Assembly: GCF_000024005.1 (NCBI RefSeq)
Contig: NC_013132.1
Span: 3,900,001-3,964,000 of the forward strand
Direction of reading: 5' to 3'
Length of the DNA: 64,000 nt
Source of the DNA: Chitinophaga pinensis DSM 2588
Lineage (GTDB): Bacteria; Bacteroidota; Bacteroidia; Chitinophagales; Chitinophagaceae
Positions 33,364 through 43,163 of this stretch are shown here, in pieces. Each line of letters begins with the position of its first letter. Position 1 is the stretch's first letter. The notes beneath the pieces are model-generated. The model was given only the letters and a program-made list of their open reading frames with translations. It was not told the origin of the DNA and searched no databases. A program made the translations under genes and the position numbers.

Positions 33364-34764
33364 CTAACCTTCCAACAACAAACGGTCAACCTCCTCTGCA
33401 TTTAAATATTCGGGATGCTCTATCATTATCCCAAGTACCTCCCTCAAGTAGTCATTAGCCAATGAGATTGCCGGAATGGGATCTGCCTCATTATGCAATT
33501 TGATTTCTCTTTTTGAATCGGCCTTACCTGTACCATGTACCACCGCTGAACGATAGCTATAGATTTTTTTAATAGCCTGAAAAACGTGCATTACATTATG
33601 CTTCTTATTATAAACGCTAAGAAGCTTTGCCGTTCTCATAGCTAATTTATGCGTTAATTCACCCTTATCATTGTCGCTTAGAAGCGTTTCCAGTGCAATA
33701 ATTATGTCGAGAATCGTATCCTCTTCGTTATCTCTTAGGTAAGAAGATCGTAGCCTTTTATTCGCGAATTGTATTTTATTTTTATCGCTAGTAAGCAGGT
33801 TCTCATAAATAGACGCTATGCGTTGAGTTTCGGCGGACGTTATTACGGGAACAGATGAATCATTCCAGGAGTGGTCATCAAAAACGTTAGGATACTTTCT
33901 AACGGTTAAACCACTCAACGGTGGTAGATCCATTGAGTAAAAATCGGCCCACCCCTTTGGGTAAATCAATATCTGAGCAAAACCTGAATTATAATTCGTA
34001 GCAATTTTGATAGCGTTAAAAAACAGCTCAAACTGTGCTATTGGAAACGCTTTTTCATTACTAAGGCTGGTATCAGCGTACTTTTTTTCTTTTTTGATAT
34101 GCCAGTTTTTAAACACCAGCTCATGAGTAGCGCCTGCAATTACACTATCGCGCATAAGAGAAGAAGTGCTTCTAACGTTAAACCTGGCCCGTTGATAATC
34201 ATCCCCGATTCTTCTTATCAACATACCATCATTTATAACATGTTCCGATTCCTCAAACTGCAAAAACAATATTGGTATGGCAATATCAAACTCCAGGTTT
34301 TCTGTGTAAGTATAGTGCTCAAATTCCATATAAATGGATTGGAACAAGGTTTCATCTTGCTGCTTACTTTTATTTAAAAGATAATATCTTTCCAGAATAT
34401 CTTCAATAACCTGTATCGCCATCCAGTCGAAACGTTTTCTATCCAAACCTTCCTTATTCGTTGGGTAGATAGTTTCCCTATATTCTTTATGATTCAGGAG
34501 GTATGCTTCCAGTTCTTTGTAAGACTGAAATTCTTTTATCTCAATATCAGCTTTACCTCCCCAACCCCTAAACAAATCAGTAATATTATAGGGGGCATTA
34601 TGGCTATAATTACTTAAGTATGGCATCCCGTTATCTCTATATTTGAGTGACGGATACTTGTCGTATCTGTTTTTGATCCATTTCTTCTCCAATGCCGGAT
34701 CTAAAAGCGGGTATATATCAAATACAAAGTCTCGGAATAAGGTATATAATGTTTCGTCTTTCAT
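33364..34764 (-). CDS. Apea-like HEPN domain protein
   Basis: 466 residues, soluble. The C-terminal part (about 330-450) is a HEPN domain of the Apea-like type: ILDIIIALETLLSDNDKGEL, THKLAMRTAKLLS, and the motif YRSAVVHG with Arg405 and His410 in the R-x4-H spacing of active HEPN ribonucleases, followed by a long helix (LANDYLREVLGIMIEHPEY). The N-terminal 300 residues have no recognised domain and may be the sensor. It lies behind the OLD/UvrD pair, separated by 181 bases and a hairpin, so it is probably its own unit. Role in defence is inferred from the active-site motif and the neighbours. Confidence 0.85.
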   Translation of the reverse strand: MKDETLYTLFRDFVFDIYPLLDPALEKKWIKNRYDKYPSLKYRDNGMPYLSNYSHNAPYNITDLFRGWGGKADIEIKEFQSYKELEAYLLNHKEYRETIYPTNKEGLDRKRFDWMAIQVIEDILERYYLLNKSKQQDETLFQSIYMEFEHYTYTENLEFDIAIPILFLQFEESEHVINDGMLIRRIGDDYQRARFNVRSTSSLMRDSVIAGATHELVFKNWHIKKEKKYADTSLSNEKAFPIAQFELFFNAIKIATNYNSGFAQILIYPKGWADFYSMDLPPLSGLTVRKYPNVFDDHSWNDSSVPVITSAETQRIASIYENLLTSDKNKIQFANKRLRSSYLRDNEEDTILDIIIALETLLSDNDKGELTHKLAMRTAKLLSVYNKKHNVMHVFQAIKKIYSYRSAVVHGTGKADSKREIKLHNEADPIPAISLANDYLREVLGIMIEHPEYLNAEEVDRLLLEG

Positions 34765-34901
34765 TGGGCGCTAATTTATATTTTTATAGTAGTTGCTTAG
34801 TCTCCCACAATAACAAAATTTCAATGCTTGTGCGAACTCTTTTTGCGCAGAGTAAACTTTTTTTATAAAACTTCAGATAACCAACAGATAACCAATACAA
34901 C

Positions 34902-34930
34902 AAGCGCCTCATTTTCTGAGTGAGGCGCTT
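34902..34930 (-). terminator. Hairpin after the UvrD-like gene
   Basis: AAGCGCCTCA and its complement form a 10-bp stem with a nine-base loop, 15 bases after the stop codon. The tract after it on the minus strand (GTTGTATTGG) is only weakly T-rich. Confidence 0.6.
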
Positions 34931-34945
34931 AAAACTGAGAAAAGG

Positions 34946-36793
34946 TCAGTTTTTTTCAACAATCTCCACCACCCCTGATTTTTCCAGTTCTTCCACAATC
35001 TGCCTGATAGTGTGCATCGACTGTTCCCGTGGTCCAAACTTGCTGGGTCTTACTTCGCTGAATGTGAAAACAACTCTCTCCTTCGCCCTCGAAAGCGCCA
35101 CAAAGAAAGTACACTTATCCTCATCCGGCTGCTTTTCGTAAGACCAGAAAGCGCCATCTTCCAAACCGATAAATACAACGGTATGGTATTCAAGACCTTT
35201 GCTTTTATGAATAGTCATTACAGGAATGGTATCCTTGCCAATTAACATGTCTAATGCATCTACTATATCATTCGTTACATCGTAGCAGTGGAGCAGTTCC
35301 TTTTCCAGATCGTCTATTGCTTTGTTCAGCACTCCTATATTCTTATAATGAGTAAAATGAGCGCGAATGCGATCCTTGCCAGCGAAATCGACAATTGCAG
35401 CGATCATCGTTTCAATTTCGTCTCCACCAAAGAACTGATTCGGATAATCCTTACGAAGGGTTTTAACAAACTTGGTAAAGGCAAACTCCAGTTTAAGCAA
35501 CTGCTGGTCTTCCAGCTCCGTATGAATATTGCTCAGAAAATCGAATGCATCCTTTTTCGCATTGGTATTTTGAGGATCATAGATGAGGTATAATACATTA
35601 ATGATGAAGACAGATACCTCCTGGGTAAGCATATCCTGGTACTTGTTTTCATCTCTTGCCTTAATTCCGTTTCTGTTAAAATACTCTATGAGATTTCCTG
35701 CATACATGGTTAATTGCTGCTTAACAAGAATGCAGATGTCTCTCGCATTAATGCCCTCCGTCGTAATCCACTCTTTTACTTCCCTGAAAAGAATCTGCGT
35801 TTCTTTCTCAGCGTTCTCAAACAACCAGATTGAGCACTCGCCCTGATCCGGCTGCCATTTGTCCGATGGAGTAGCAAAATCTGTTTTCTCGAGCAAGTGT
35901 TCAGTCAGATGGTTCAACAAGGTAACCAGGCGGGGAGCGCAACGGAAATTTGTGCTCAGTGCCACACGAGCGGCACCGGTGTCGTCCATGAAATCTTCAA
36001 ACACCGTATTCTGGGCGCCGGCCCATATCATAATCCGTTGCTTATCATCTCCTACAGCCGTAAAATGGGATCCACTACCCAGGAAGCATGTTTTAAACAG
36101 ATCATATTGTATGTCCGTCGTATCCTGAAACTCGTCTAAAAAAACATAATGATATGTTTGCTGTAAGTATTTTTTAATCTTTGGATTGGTTTTAATAATA
36201 AGCTCCGCCAATCGCATTATCATTTTGAAAGATAATTGAGAAGGAGAGGAGCTGAGCATTTCCTTCCAGATCTTATTTCTTATTCTTTCCGCTTTAGTCC
36301 TGGCCGAATGAGGCAAGGTGGCAGCATGCAGCTTCAATACTACCTCCGGATCTGTGCTGTTCAGATAATTCTCATCCTCGAAACGATAGTTATCAAGTAT
36401 TTTCCGGTCGCTTAACTCCACATCATAATCATCGCTTATCTTATATCCTTCTGGCAGGGCCTGCTTAAATCTGTCCAGTATTTGTTTTGCAAAGGAGTCA
36501 AACGTTAAAGACTCAAATCTTTTTGAAAGATCATCTCCGCAACGATCGCGCACTCTTTCTTTCAAATTATGCGCAGCATCTCTTTTAAAGCTGATGGCCA
36601 AGATCTTGTAAGGAAAGCGGCAGGTATTCGTTTGCAAAAGAAAACAAGCCTTTTGCGCCAACAATTCTGTTTTGCCAGCTCCCGGCCCTGCCACAACCAG
36701 CTTGTTATTAGACCGCCTTGCGATATTCATCGCCGTACGTTCAAGCGTCATATCGTCCGCCGGTTGCCAATCTTCAGGCTTTACTCTTTTCAT
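34946..36793 (-). CDS. gajB: UvrD/PcrA-like superfamily 1 helicase, Gabija GajB-like
   Basis: 615 residues with the SF1A motifs in order: Walker A VVAGPGAGKTELL (33-45), Walker B YVFLDEFQDTTD (DEFQD at 220-224), motif III VGDDKQRIMIWAGA, motif IV LSTNFRCAPRLV, motif V VMTIHKSKGLEYHTVVFIGL and motif VI FFVALSRAKERVVF. All look intact. Its start overlaps the end of the OLD-nuclease gene by 20 bases, so the two are translationally coupled in the gajA-gajB order. In Gabija, GajB senses DNA ends or unwinding products and joins GajA in one complex that cleaves or depletes DNA and nucleotides during phage infection. At 615 residues it is longer than the roughly 500 of the best-studied GajB. The gene symbol is given by synteny and motifs. 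Confidence 0.9.
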   Translation of the reverse strand: MKRVKPEDWQPADDMTLERTAMNIARRSNNKLVVAGPGAGKTELLAQKACFLLQTNTCRFPYKILAISFKRDAAHNLKERVRDRCGDDLSKRFESLTFDSFAKQILDRFKQALPEGYKISDDYDVELSDRKILDNYRFEDENYLNSTDPEVVLKLHAATLPHSARTKAERIRNKIWKEMLSSSPSQLSFKMIMRLAELIIKTNPKIKKYLQQTYHYVFLDEFQDTTDIQYDLFKTCFLGSGSHFTAVGDDKQRIMIWAGAQNTVFEDFMDDTGAARVALSTNFRCAPRLVTLLNHLTEHLLEKTDFATPSDKWQPDQGECSIWLFENAEKETQILFREVKEWITTEGINARDICILVKQQLTMYAGNLIEYFNRNGIKARDENKYQDMLTQEVSVFIINVLYLIYDPQNTNAKKDAFDFLSNIHTELEDQQLLKLEFAFTKFVKTLRKDYPNQFFGGDEIETMIAAIVDFAGKDRIRAHFTHYKNIGVLNKAIDDLEKELLHCYDVTNDIVDALDMLIGKDTIPVMTIHKSKGLEYHTVVFIGLEDGAFWSYEKQPDEDKCTFFVALSRAKERVVFTFSEVRPSKFGPREQSMHTIRQIVEELEKSGVVEIVEKN

Positions 36794-38798
36794 TCTTTGA
36801 AGTTGGTTTTAAGATGGAAGAAATAGCATTAAAAACATCATTAAATACAGGGGGCAGATCTTTAATAATCTCCTCATCGGTCATATTCGATAGCACCTCA
36901 ATATGTGTAGATGGCTTTCCTCTTCCAAGGAAATGATAGTTATACCAAATCATCAGTTCTTTCTCCGCCTGTGAATACGTAAAGCCAGTGGCCTTTTCCG
37001 ATTTTAAGGTAGCTTTTACGGCACCTTCAGTTTTGTCTTTAAATCCCTGCTCATTTTTCTCTTTATCCGGTATTTCGGGACCACCTCCCTTAGGTATGGC
37101 TTTTTTATAAGCATCAGTATAATGGGTAAGCATTAAAAAATCCAGATCTAAAGGGACTGAATAGAAGATGTTATACTCTTTAAGCGAATTAACCCAGTCG
37201 TTCAGTTTCTTGATATCATCTTTATCCTTTATTGACCATGTGTGCATTTTCCTAAAGTCTTCATCCGGCAGAACTGACCCATCTTTTAATTCAAGCAGGT
37301 CCTTCTTTTCAACATTTACTTCAAGTAACTGTTCTATCGCATATTTAACTCGTCCCCATCCACCACCTTCTCTCTCCCTATCCAGGTCGAGAAGCGTAAT
37401 ATGCGGAATTTTCAACGCATCCAACAATTTCCAGATGTGATTAACAAAACGGTGTCCCAGCGGCGCAAACGTGATTATGTTGTCATCAAAATCAACATTC
37501 ATCACCTCCATCAGCCGGTTAAATATTACAGCCTCGCTATCACCTTCACCGATAACCACCAGGCGGGCAAAATAAATTTCCGGATAATTATGCACCGCTT
37601 CCTTCACATATTTATATGCCTCACTTTTCTTTACCGGAAGTTTTATTTTATTTACTTCCGTTTCATAGTTTTCTGTGATCCGGAAGTGCAAAATACTTTC
37701 CGGGTCCAGCCGTTTTATAATCGCAGGTGTATGTGATGACAATACAACCTGTGAGTTCTCCTTCTCTGCAATGGTTTTAAGTATTTTAATTACCCTTCCC
37801 AGCAGTTGCGGAGCAATATGATTTTCGGGTTCTTCGATAGCCAGGATCGTAAGCAGCGGTCTGTTGACGCCGATCGACTCTTCATCCTCAGTGTCAGCCA
37901 TCTTTTCTTCCACATCCAGGAGGGAACATACCAGGGTGAGATAAAACATGGAACGATAACCCTCACCCAATTCATCTATACCAAACGATTTATGCGTGCC
38001 TGTAGGATTAAAAGATACTTCCAGCCGTTTGAGTACCGTTTCAAAATCACTTCCGCTAAATCCGATCTGCGTATCTCTGTACCGTTCATCCTTATGAAAC
38101 TGCTGCCAAAAGCCTGTAATGGACGTTTGTACGGTGGCGAACTCTGGTAAGCCTTTAAACGCTTCGTTTATCTCTTCTATCTTCGCATCAAACTCCTCTT
38201 TAAAATCATCCTTCCAGTTTATTTTTCTCAATACCCGGTAGAGGATAGTGCCAGATGCATATTTCAGCTGTTCGGCTGGTCTTCTGATGGCGGGAACATA
38301 CAGAATTTGAATCAGGCTCCTGAAATGATTAGGGAAAGGTTGTTTGCTATCAGGTTGTTCGGTCGAGCCTTCCGGCACTTTAATGAAATAGTTTTTAATC
38401 TCAATTTCTCCCTGAGGCGTCATGTCCGATTTTTTCCAGGTAGCTTCCAGTCTGATACGGATATACAAATCCATATCCATATCGTCTACCACCATATTGG
38501 AAAAGAAGTGCGGCACGGCTTCCTGTTCCTCCTCCGTAAAATCAATTCTTACTTCGATAGAAAGCTCCCTTTCTGTTATTTCGTCGCTATTTTCATCCTT
38601 GCCAATATGGAAATCTTCTCTGTAGATCTCCCTTTCTGCCAATGAAGAGCCGAATAGCCGCTTCAGTGCTTCAAGCGCGCTGGTTTTGCCAGCACTGTTT
38701 AGCCCAATAAAGGCAGCGAGATTTTTGCGCAGCGTGATCCTGGTTTCCTGCGGGCCAAAGGATTTAAATCCTTTGATTGTTAATGTGGATATTTTCAT
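36774..38798 (-). CDS. gajA: OLD family ATP-dependent endonuclease with TOPRIM domain, Gabija GajA-like
   Basis: 674 residues. N-terminal ABC-type ATPase: Walker A FIGLNSAGKTSALEAL (30-45), signature LGEGYRSMFYLTL (277-289), Walker B LLTILAIEEPENH (Glu322-Glu323) and H-loop LSSHTP (His356). A TOPRIM domain follows: VVIGEGDSEAVIF (Glu418), then LLDLDRERE (Asp471, Asp473) as metal-binding residues. This is a class 2 OLD nuclease, defined by a UvrD-like helicase as partner, which follows here with overlap. In Gabija the GajA tetramer nicks DNA at specific sites when nucleotides fall. The C-terminal 170 residues carry a Lys-rich segment and end in KNEKSKA. Roughly 100 residues longer than the reference GajA; a divergent subtype is possible. 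Confidence 0.9.
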   Translation of the reverse strand: MKISTLTIKGFKSFGPQETRITLRKNLAAFIGLNSAGKTSALEALKRLFGSSLAEREIYREDFHIGKDENSDEITERELSIEVRIDFTEEEQEAVPHFFSNMVVDDMDMDLYIRIRLEATWKKSDMTPQGEIEIKNYFIKVPEGSTEQPDSKQPFPNHFRSLIQILYVPAIRRPAEQLKYASGTILYRVLRKINWKDDFKEEFDAKIEEINEAFKGLPEFATVQTSITGFWQQFHKDERYRDTQIGFSGSDFETVLKRLEVSFNPTGTHKSFGIDELGEGYRSMFYLTLVCSLLDVEEKMADTEDEESIGVNRPLLTILAIEEPENHIAPQLLGRVIKILKTIAEKENSQVVLSSHTPAIIKRLDPESILHFRITENYETEVNKIKLPVKKSEAYKYVKEAVHNYPEIYFARLVVIGEGDSEAVIFNRLMEVMNVDFDDNIITFAPLGHRFVNHIWKLLDALKIPHITLLDLDREREGGGWGRVKYAIEQLLEVNVEKKDLLELKDGSVLPDEDFRKMHTWSIKDKDDIKKLNDWVNSLKEYNIFYSVPLDLDFLMLTHYTDAYKKAIPKGGGPEIPDKEKNEQGFKDKTEGAVKATLKSEKATGFTYSQAEKELMIWYNYHFLGRGKPSTHIEVLSNMTDEEIIKDLPPVFNDVFNAISSILKPTSKNEKSKA

Positions 38799-38837
38799 GT
38801 ATTGGATTTTAAATTGTTTCAGGTCTGTACACAGAAA

Positions 38838-38859
38838 CAGGAAGGCCGAAGCCTTCCTG
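38838..38859 (-). terminator. Terminator after the GH2 gene
   Basis: CAGGAAGGC, tetraloop, GCCTTCCTG, followed on the minus strand by TTTCTGTG; about 95 bases after the glycosidase stop and before the Gabija genes, so it separates the two operons. Confidence 0.75.
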
Positions 38860-38953
38860 CAGGTTAACCACTAGTTGGAAATTGACTCAATAATAGTTGT
38901 GCCTTTTTATGGTTCCAACGGGGCAATGAATGAAATATGGCAGAAGGATGCAA

Positions 38954-41671
38954 TTAATTCACGCGAGGCCAGGTAGGCTCGTCGCGTTTCATCTTTTCAT
39001 AATTATTTTGAATTTCGGCATCGCCGTTAGAGGCCGTTAAGGCTTTTTCTTCCCAGTGAAGGGCTTCTTGTTTTTTGCCTAATTTATACAACAGGTTCGC
39101 ATGCGTGTCCAAGAGGTTGGTTTGCTCCTCCTGCTGTACTCCATGTGAGGTTAGAACGAGCGCTGCTTCCAATGTATTTCTATTGGTGGTATTCTCAAAT
39201 GCTGCCCAGCCCAGCGCGTTAATGGTGCCGGAGGTGATCCACTTCCGTTTAGAGCCATACTTCTCAAACCAGGGCCGCAGCGCCAGGCCAAAGCCATCCC
39301 AATCCTGGTGATTGGCAGCATAGAACACCTTGGTTTGCCAAACGATCTCTTTGCCCAAATCTCCATACTTTGTTATGGCGCGCTTTTCAATGCTCGTCCA
39401 ATCGGGCTTTCCGTCTGTTGGCAGGTAGGGATTGATTTCGTCCTTTTCTATAGCGGCGGTAATCTTACTTTCCGCTTCGTCTTTGCCAAGTATCTCGTTT
39501 ACCTTTTGAACGTTTTTGTATAATACCGCAAATCCGGGATCGCGGGTAGTGTTGGTAAACCGCATAATGAATTTCAGGTTCACCTCACTTAGCGGATTTT
39601 TCATCTGACTAATATGTTCCGCGGCGAGCTTTTCCACCATTGCCGGGTCTTTTTGCGCATCTGCCAATACGGTGAGCGCCCTTAAAAAGGCAGAATCCTT
39701 TTTGCCTTGCTGGTATTCTTTCAATCGTACCGCGTACGATTTTGATACCGTATCTGCTACGGAAGCCGAAAATCCTTTGGTAGCCAGCAGAAAGTTTTTA
39801 GTAGCTGGCCATACCTGCGCATTTATGCTTCTAATAGTTGCTACCGGAAGCTTAATGATGGCTCTATCGTACGTTATTATACCATTTTGTTCAGATTCCA
39901 CATCAAAGGGTTGCGTATAGATAGAAGCGCTTAAACCTAAGCGCTCCAGCACCTTCAGCGAATCAGCCATCTGCTTATATTGCTGTTGCATTACAGAAGG
40001 ACTAACAACGCCGTCATAGCCCCAGCCAGCCTGAAGATCGCTCCATAAATGCCCTTCTACAGGCACGCCAATACCACCAAATTCACCCAGCACACGTGCC
40101 TTGCCTGGTTCTGCCGGAGCATTACGGGGGAAGGGGTAGGAGTGAACATCCGTCATGTCAGCCGCTACCCAGGCATTAGGAGATGGGCTACGGAGCTGAT
40201 CATTCACATACAGCATTTCACCGGAATGGCCGTTGATCAAGCGGGTAGGGTCTTGCGCCTTAAACCAGTTGGTGAGTCGTTCCTGATCATACTGTCCCCA
40301 CTTTTCGTTGAACAAAACCCAGGTAACAATAGAAGGATGGTTGTATAACTGGGCTACGTTCTCCTTATTTTCCTGTTCAAACTGGCTATGGCCGGCGGGG
40401 GCATCATTACCGGGGTTTACCATATCCTGCCAAACAAGCATTCCCAGCTTGTCTGCATAATAATACCAGCGGTCTGGTTCTATCTTTATATGCTTACGAA
40501 TGGTATTAAAACCCATCGCCTTTGCCGCCTCAATATCAAATTTCAGGGCAGCGTCTGTAGGGGCTGTATACAATCCATCCGGCCAAAAGCCCTGATCCAA
40601 GGTTCCCAGGTTATAGGTGTACTGGTTGTTTAAGAAAATACGGTCTACACCCTGCTTATCCTTCTGTATATCCACCTTTCGCATACCAAAGTAACTGGTA
40701 ACCTCATCTACCAGTTTGCCTCCTTTCCATAGCTTTACCTGGAGATCATATAAGAAAGGATCGTCAGGGCTCCAAAGCCGGGCATTCTGTAAGGTGATAT
40801 AGGCCGATTTCTCTAAGGGCTGCTTAACCGATGTAACAACGGTTGTGCCTTTCTTCACATTCAATTCAACCGTATAATCCGAAAGGCCGGTGGTTGCCGC
40901 AGGGGAGCCTGCGGCAAAAAGATCAGGTGATTTTCCATCCTTGTTTACGGCAAAATCGACCCTCACCTGATGCTTATCTACATCCGGCGTTATCTTCAAC
41001 GATTGCACAAACACCTGCGGTACCACCTCCAGCCACACGGTTTGCCAAATGCCGCTGCTGGGGGTATACATAATACCTTCCGGATTCAGCACCTGCTTAC
41101 CATGCGGGTTAGGCCCTTTGTCGGTTGGATCCCACACTCTCACCACCAGGTTGTTTTTCCCTGTAGTTAAAGCATCTGTTACATCGATAGAAAAGTGCTG
41201 GTATCCTCCCTTATGGCTTCCCAGCTCCTTATCATTTATAAAAACAACCGCTTCAAAATCCACTGCACCAAAATGCAGCAGCAGGCGCTCACCTGGCTTT
41301 AGAACAGGTTTGGTGAAGCTGCGTTTATACCAAAGCCATTGATCCGGTTGCAATCTTTTCTTTACACCTGATAAAGCTGATTCAAAGGGATAGGGCACCA
41401 GGATATTGCCTGAAAAATTATCAGGAGTTCCTACACTTTGCTGCGTTACGGCATATTCCCAAAGGCCATTAAGGTTCGTCCAATTATTGCGTACCAATTG
41501 CGGTCGGGGATATTCCGGCAACACATTAGAAGGGTTCACCATCTTCGTCCAGCGCGTTGCGATAGCATCCTTAGGCGCCTGCCAGTTCCCATTAGCCTGT
41601 CCCTGTACATTAGTTAATATAACACCCAACGACAGTGACAACAAAATACATTTACATTCTTTTTTAAACAT
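38954..41671 (-). CDS. Secreted glycoside hydrolase family 2 enzyme with extra C-terminal helical module
   Basis: 905 residues with signal peptide (LLSLSLGVILTNVQGQA). GH2 domain order: sugar-binding jelly roll (54-215), Ig-like domain (220-330), TIM barrel (331-620). Acid/base Glu456 in SIVTWVLFNEKWGQYD and nucleophile Glu530 in ARVLGEFGGIG are both present, so it should cleave a beta-glycoside; the exact sugar cannot be told. Residues about 640-905 are not part of GH2: a helical module ending LDTHANLLYKLGKKQEALHW and KRDEPTW, shared with the truncated protein at 63480-64000. The gene lies 63 bases after SusD in the SusC-SusD-GH2 order, so this enzyme is the degrading member of a small utilisation locus. 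Confidence 0.92.
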   Translation of the reverse strand: MFKKECKCILLSLSLGVILTNVQGQANGNWQAPKDAIATRWTKMVNPSNVLPEYPRPQLVRNNWTNLNGLWEYAVTQQSVGTPDNFSGNILVPYPFESALSGVKKRLQPDQWLWYKRSFTKPVLKPGERLLLHFGAVDFEAVVFINDKELGSHKGGYQHFSIDVTDALTTGKNNLVVRVWDPTDKGPNPHGKQVLNPEGIMYTPSSGIWQTVWLEVVPQVFVQSLKITPDVDKHQVRVDFAVNKDGKSPDLFAAGSPAATTGLSDYTVELNVKKGTTVVTSVKQPLEKSAYITLQNARLWSPDDPFLYDLQVKLWKGGKLVDEVTSYFGMRKVDIQKDKQGVDRIFLNNQYTYNLGTLDQGFWPDGLYTAPTDAALKFDIEAAKAMGFNTIRKHIKIEPDRWYYYADKLGMLVWQDMVNPGNDAPAGHSQFEQENKENVAQLYNHPSIVTWVLFNEKWGQYDQERLTNWFKAQDPTRLINGHSGEMLYVNDQLRSPSPNAWVAADMTDVHSYPFPRNAPAEPGKARVLGEFGGIGVPVEGHLWSDLQAGWGYDGVVSPSVMQQQYKQMADSLKVLERLGLSASIYTQPFDVESEQNGIITYDRAIIKLPVATIRSINAQVWPATKNFLLATKGFSASVADTVSKSYAVRLKEYQQGKKDSAFLRALTVLADAQKDPAMVEKLAAEHISQMKNPLSEVNLKFIMRFTNTTRDPGFAVLYKNVQKVNEILGKDEAESKITAAIEKDEINPYLPTDGKPDWTSIEKRAITKYGDLGKEIVWQTKVFYAANHQDWDGFGLALRPWFEKYGSKRKWITSGTINALGWAAFENTTNRNTLEAALVLTSHGVQQEEQTNLLDTHANLLYKLGKKQEALHWEEKALTASNGDAEIQNNYEKMKRDEPTWPRVN

Positions 41672-41734
41672 TACATATGACTTTATAAATTAAGAACATT
41701 CTCCAGCTTTGTACCTAAATGCAGCATGTCTTAG

Positions 41735-43153
41735 CTACCGGGATGGATAGCCAGTATTCTGCACCAGATTTCCATTGTACTTAAACTCCGATACTGGAAT
41801 ATCAAAAAGCTGTTTATAACTTTCCCAGGTGCCGCCTTTAAGCGGGGTGATCTTTCCCATTACATCGTCCACCGTACCAGTGCGCTTAAGATCCAACCAG
41901 CGATGGCCCCATTCTGAAAACAGCTCTATTTGACGCTCATGTAAAATCGCTTTCACCAATGCTGTTTTGTCCGATGCGTCGGTATCAGGCAATCCGGCCC
42001 TGGAACGTACGGTATTAAGATCATCCTGTGCCCCCTTTATATCATTCAATTCAGCTCTAGCCTCAGCCCTGATCAGGTATTGCTCCGCCAAACGCATCAC
42101 CATGATATACTCCGCACGGTCCACATCCGGCTCATAAACTTTATACTTAAAAGGGTAATAGTAAGTGGTTCCGTTACTAGCATGGTTAACACCTATCCAA
42201 TGCTGCCTTCTCTGATCACCTTTTTCAAACGCTTCCAGTAAAAAGTCAGCTACCACCACCGGTTTTTGAAAAGGGTTCGGGCCGTTGATCAAAACAAACA
42301 CATCAGCATCCAGTGTATTATTAAAGGTGCCTTCTTCATAATTTGGCTGCAACTGCCAGATAGCCTCCTTGCTGTTCATTAAGAAAACCTGATCAAGCGC
42401 CACGGTATCGTATACTGCTTTATTATCGATAACTTTACTCGCTTCCGCAGCGGCATCCTTCCAGTTCTTCTGATACAGGTAAACCCTTGCTAACATTGCA
42501 GTAGCGACGGCTTTGGTAGGGCGCAGCCTATCGTCTACCACGGAAGCGGCGTTCGGTGCCAGGTAGTTATCCGATAACAACTGCTCCGCTAATTTCAAAT
42601 CGCCCACCATTTTATTATAAACATCGGCCATGGGTGTTCGCGAAGCATTACTATTACTTTTATAATCAGAATTAAGAATTAAAGGAACATCACCATATAA
42701 ATTCACCAGATAGAAGTAATAAAAGGCCCTTAAGAAATAAGCCTCTCCTAATAGCTGGTTTTTAACATCAGGTGATAGAGAAGTAGAAGCCGTTAGTCCT
42801 TCTAAAGCGGCATTGGCACGATAAATAAGCTTATAAAGGGTCGTCCAGAAATCATAGCGAAAAATATTCCGGTACTGACCGTTTAAGAAACTACCGGGTA
42901 AAGCGGCAATTTCATCTGCCTGCAAACCCAGTTGAACTGAAAAGCTATAGCGGCCGTGTGCAAGGCTGCCACCAAGCTGCATATCATAATATAAACCCGT
43001 GAGTACGTTAGCTGCCGATTTATTAGAAGAATAGATATATTCGGGAACAATCTTATCCGGAGGATAACCAACATCCAGGAATTTTTTACAAGAGACAAAT
43101 AGAGAAGCTATGATGAAAGAAAGCGCAGACAGTCTTATGCTAGTAAATCTCAT
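41735..43153 (-). CDS. SusD/RagB family outer-membrane lipoprotein
   Basis: 472 residues. Lipobox FVSC near residue 22, then KKFLDVGYPPDKIVPEYIYS. C-terminal SusD signature: MRLAEQYLIRAEARAELNDI, HERQIELFSEWGHRWLDLKR and the end VQNTGYPSR. It is the surface lid of the SusC barrel encoded 10 bases upstream and it precedes a GH2 glycosidase, which points to a glycan or glycoside as ligand. Confidence 0.96.
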   Translation of the reverse strand: MRFTSIRLSALSFIIASLFVSCKKFLDVGYPPDKIVPEYIYSSNKSAANVLTGLYYDMQLGGSLAHGRYSFSVQLGLQADEIAALPGSFLNGQYRNIFRYDFWTTLYKLIYRANAALEGLTASTSLSPDVKNQLLGEAYFLRAFYYFYLVNLYGDVPLILNSDYKSNSNASRTPMADVYNKMVGDLKLAEQLLSDNYLAPNAASVVDDRLRPTKAVATAMLARVYLYQKNWKDAAAEASKVIDNKAVYDTVALDQVFLMNSKEAIWQLQPNYEEGTFNNTLDADVFVLINGPNPFQKPVVVADFLLEAFEKGDQRRQHWIGVNHASNGTTYYYPFKYKVYEPDVDRAEYIMVMRLAEQYLIRAEARAELNDIKGAQDDLNTVRSRAGLPDTDASDKTALVKAILHERQIELFSEWGHRWLDLKRTGTVDDVMGKITPLKGGTWESYKQLFDIPVSEFKYNGNLVQNTGYPSR

Positions 43154-43163
43154 ACATTAAAAA

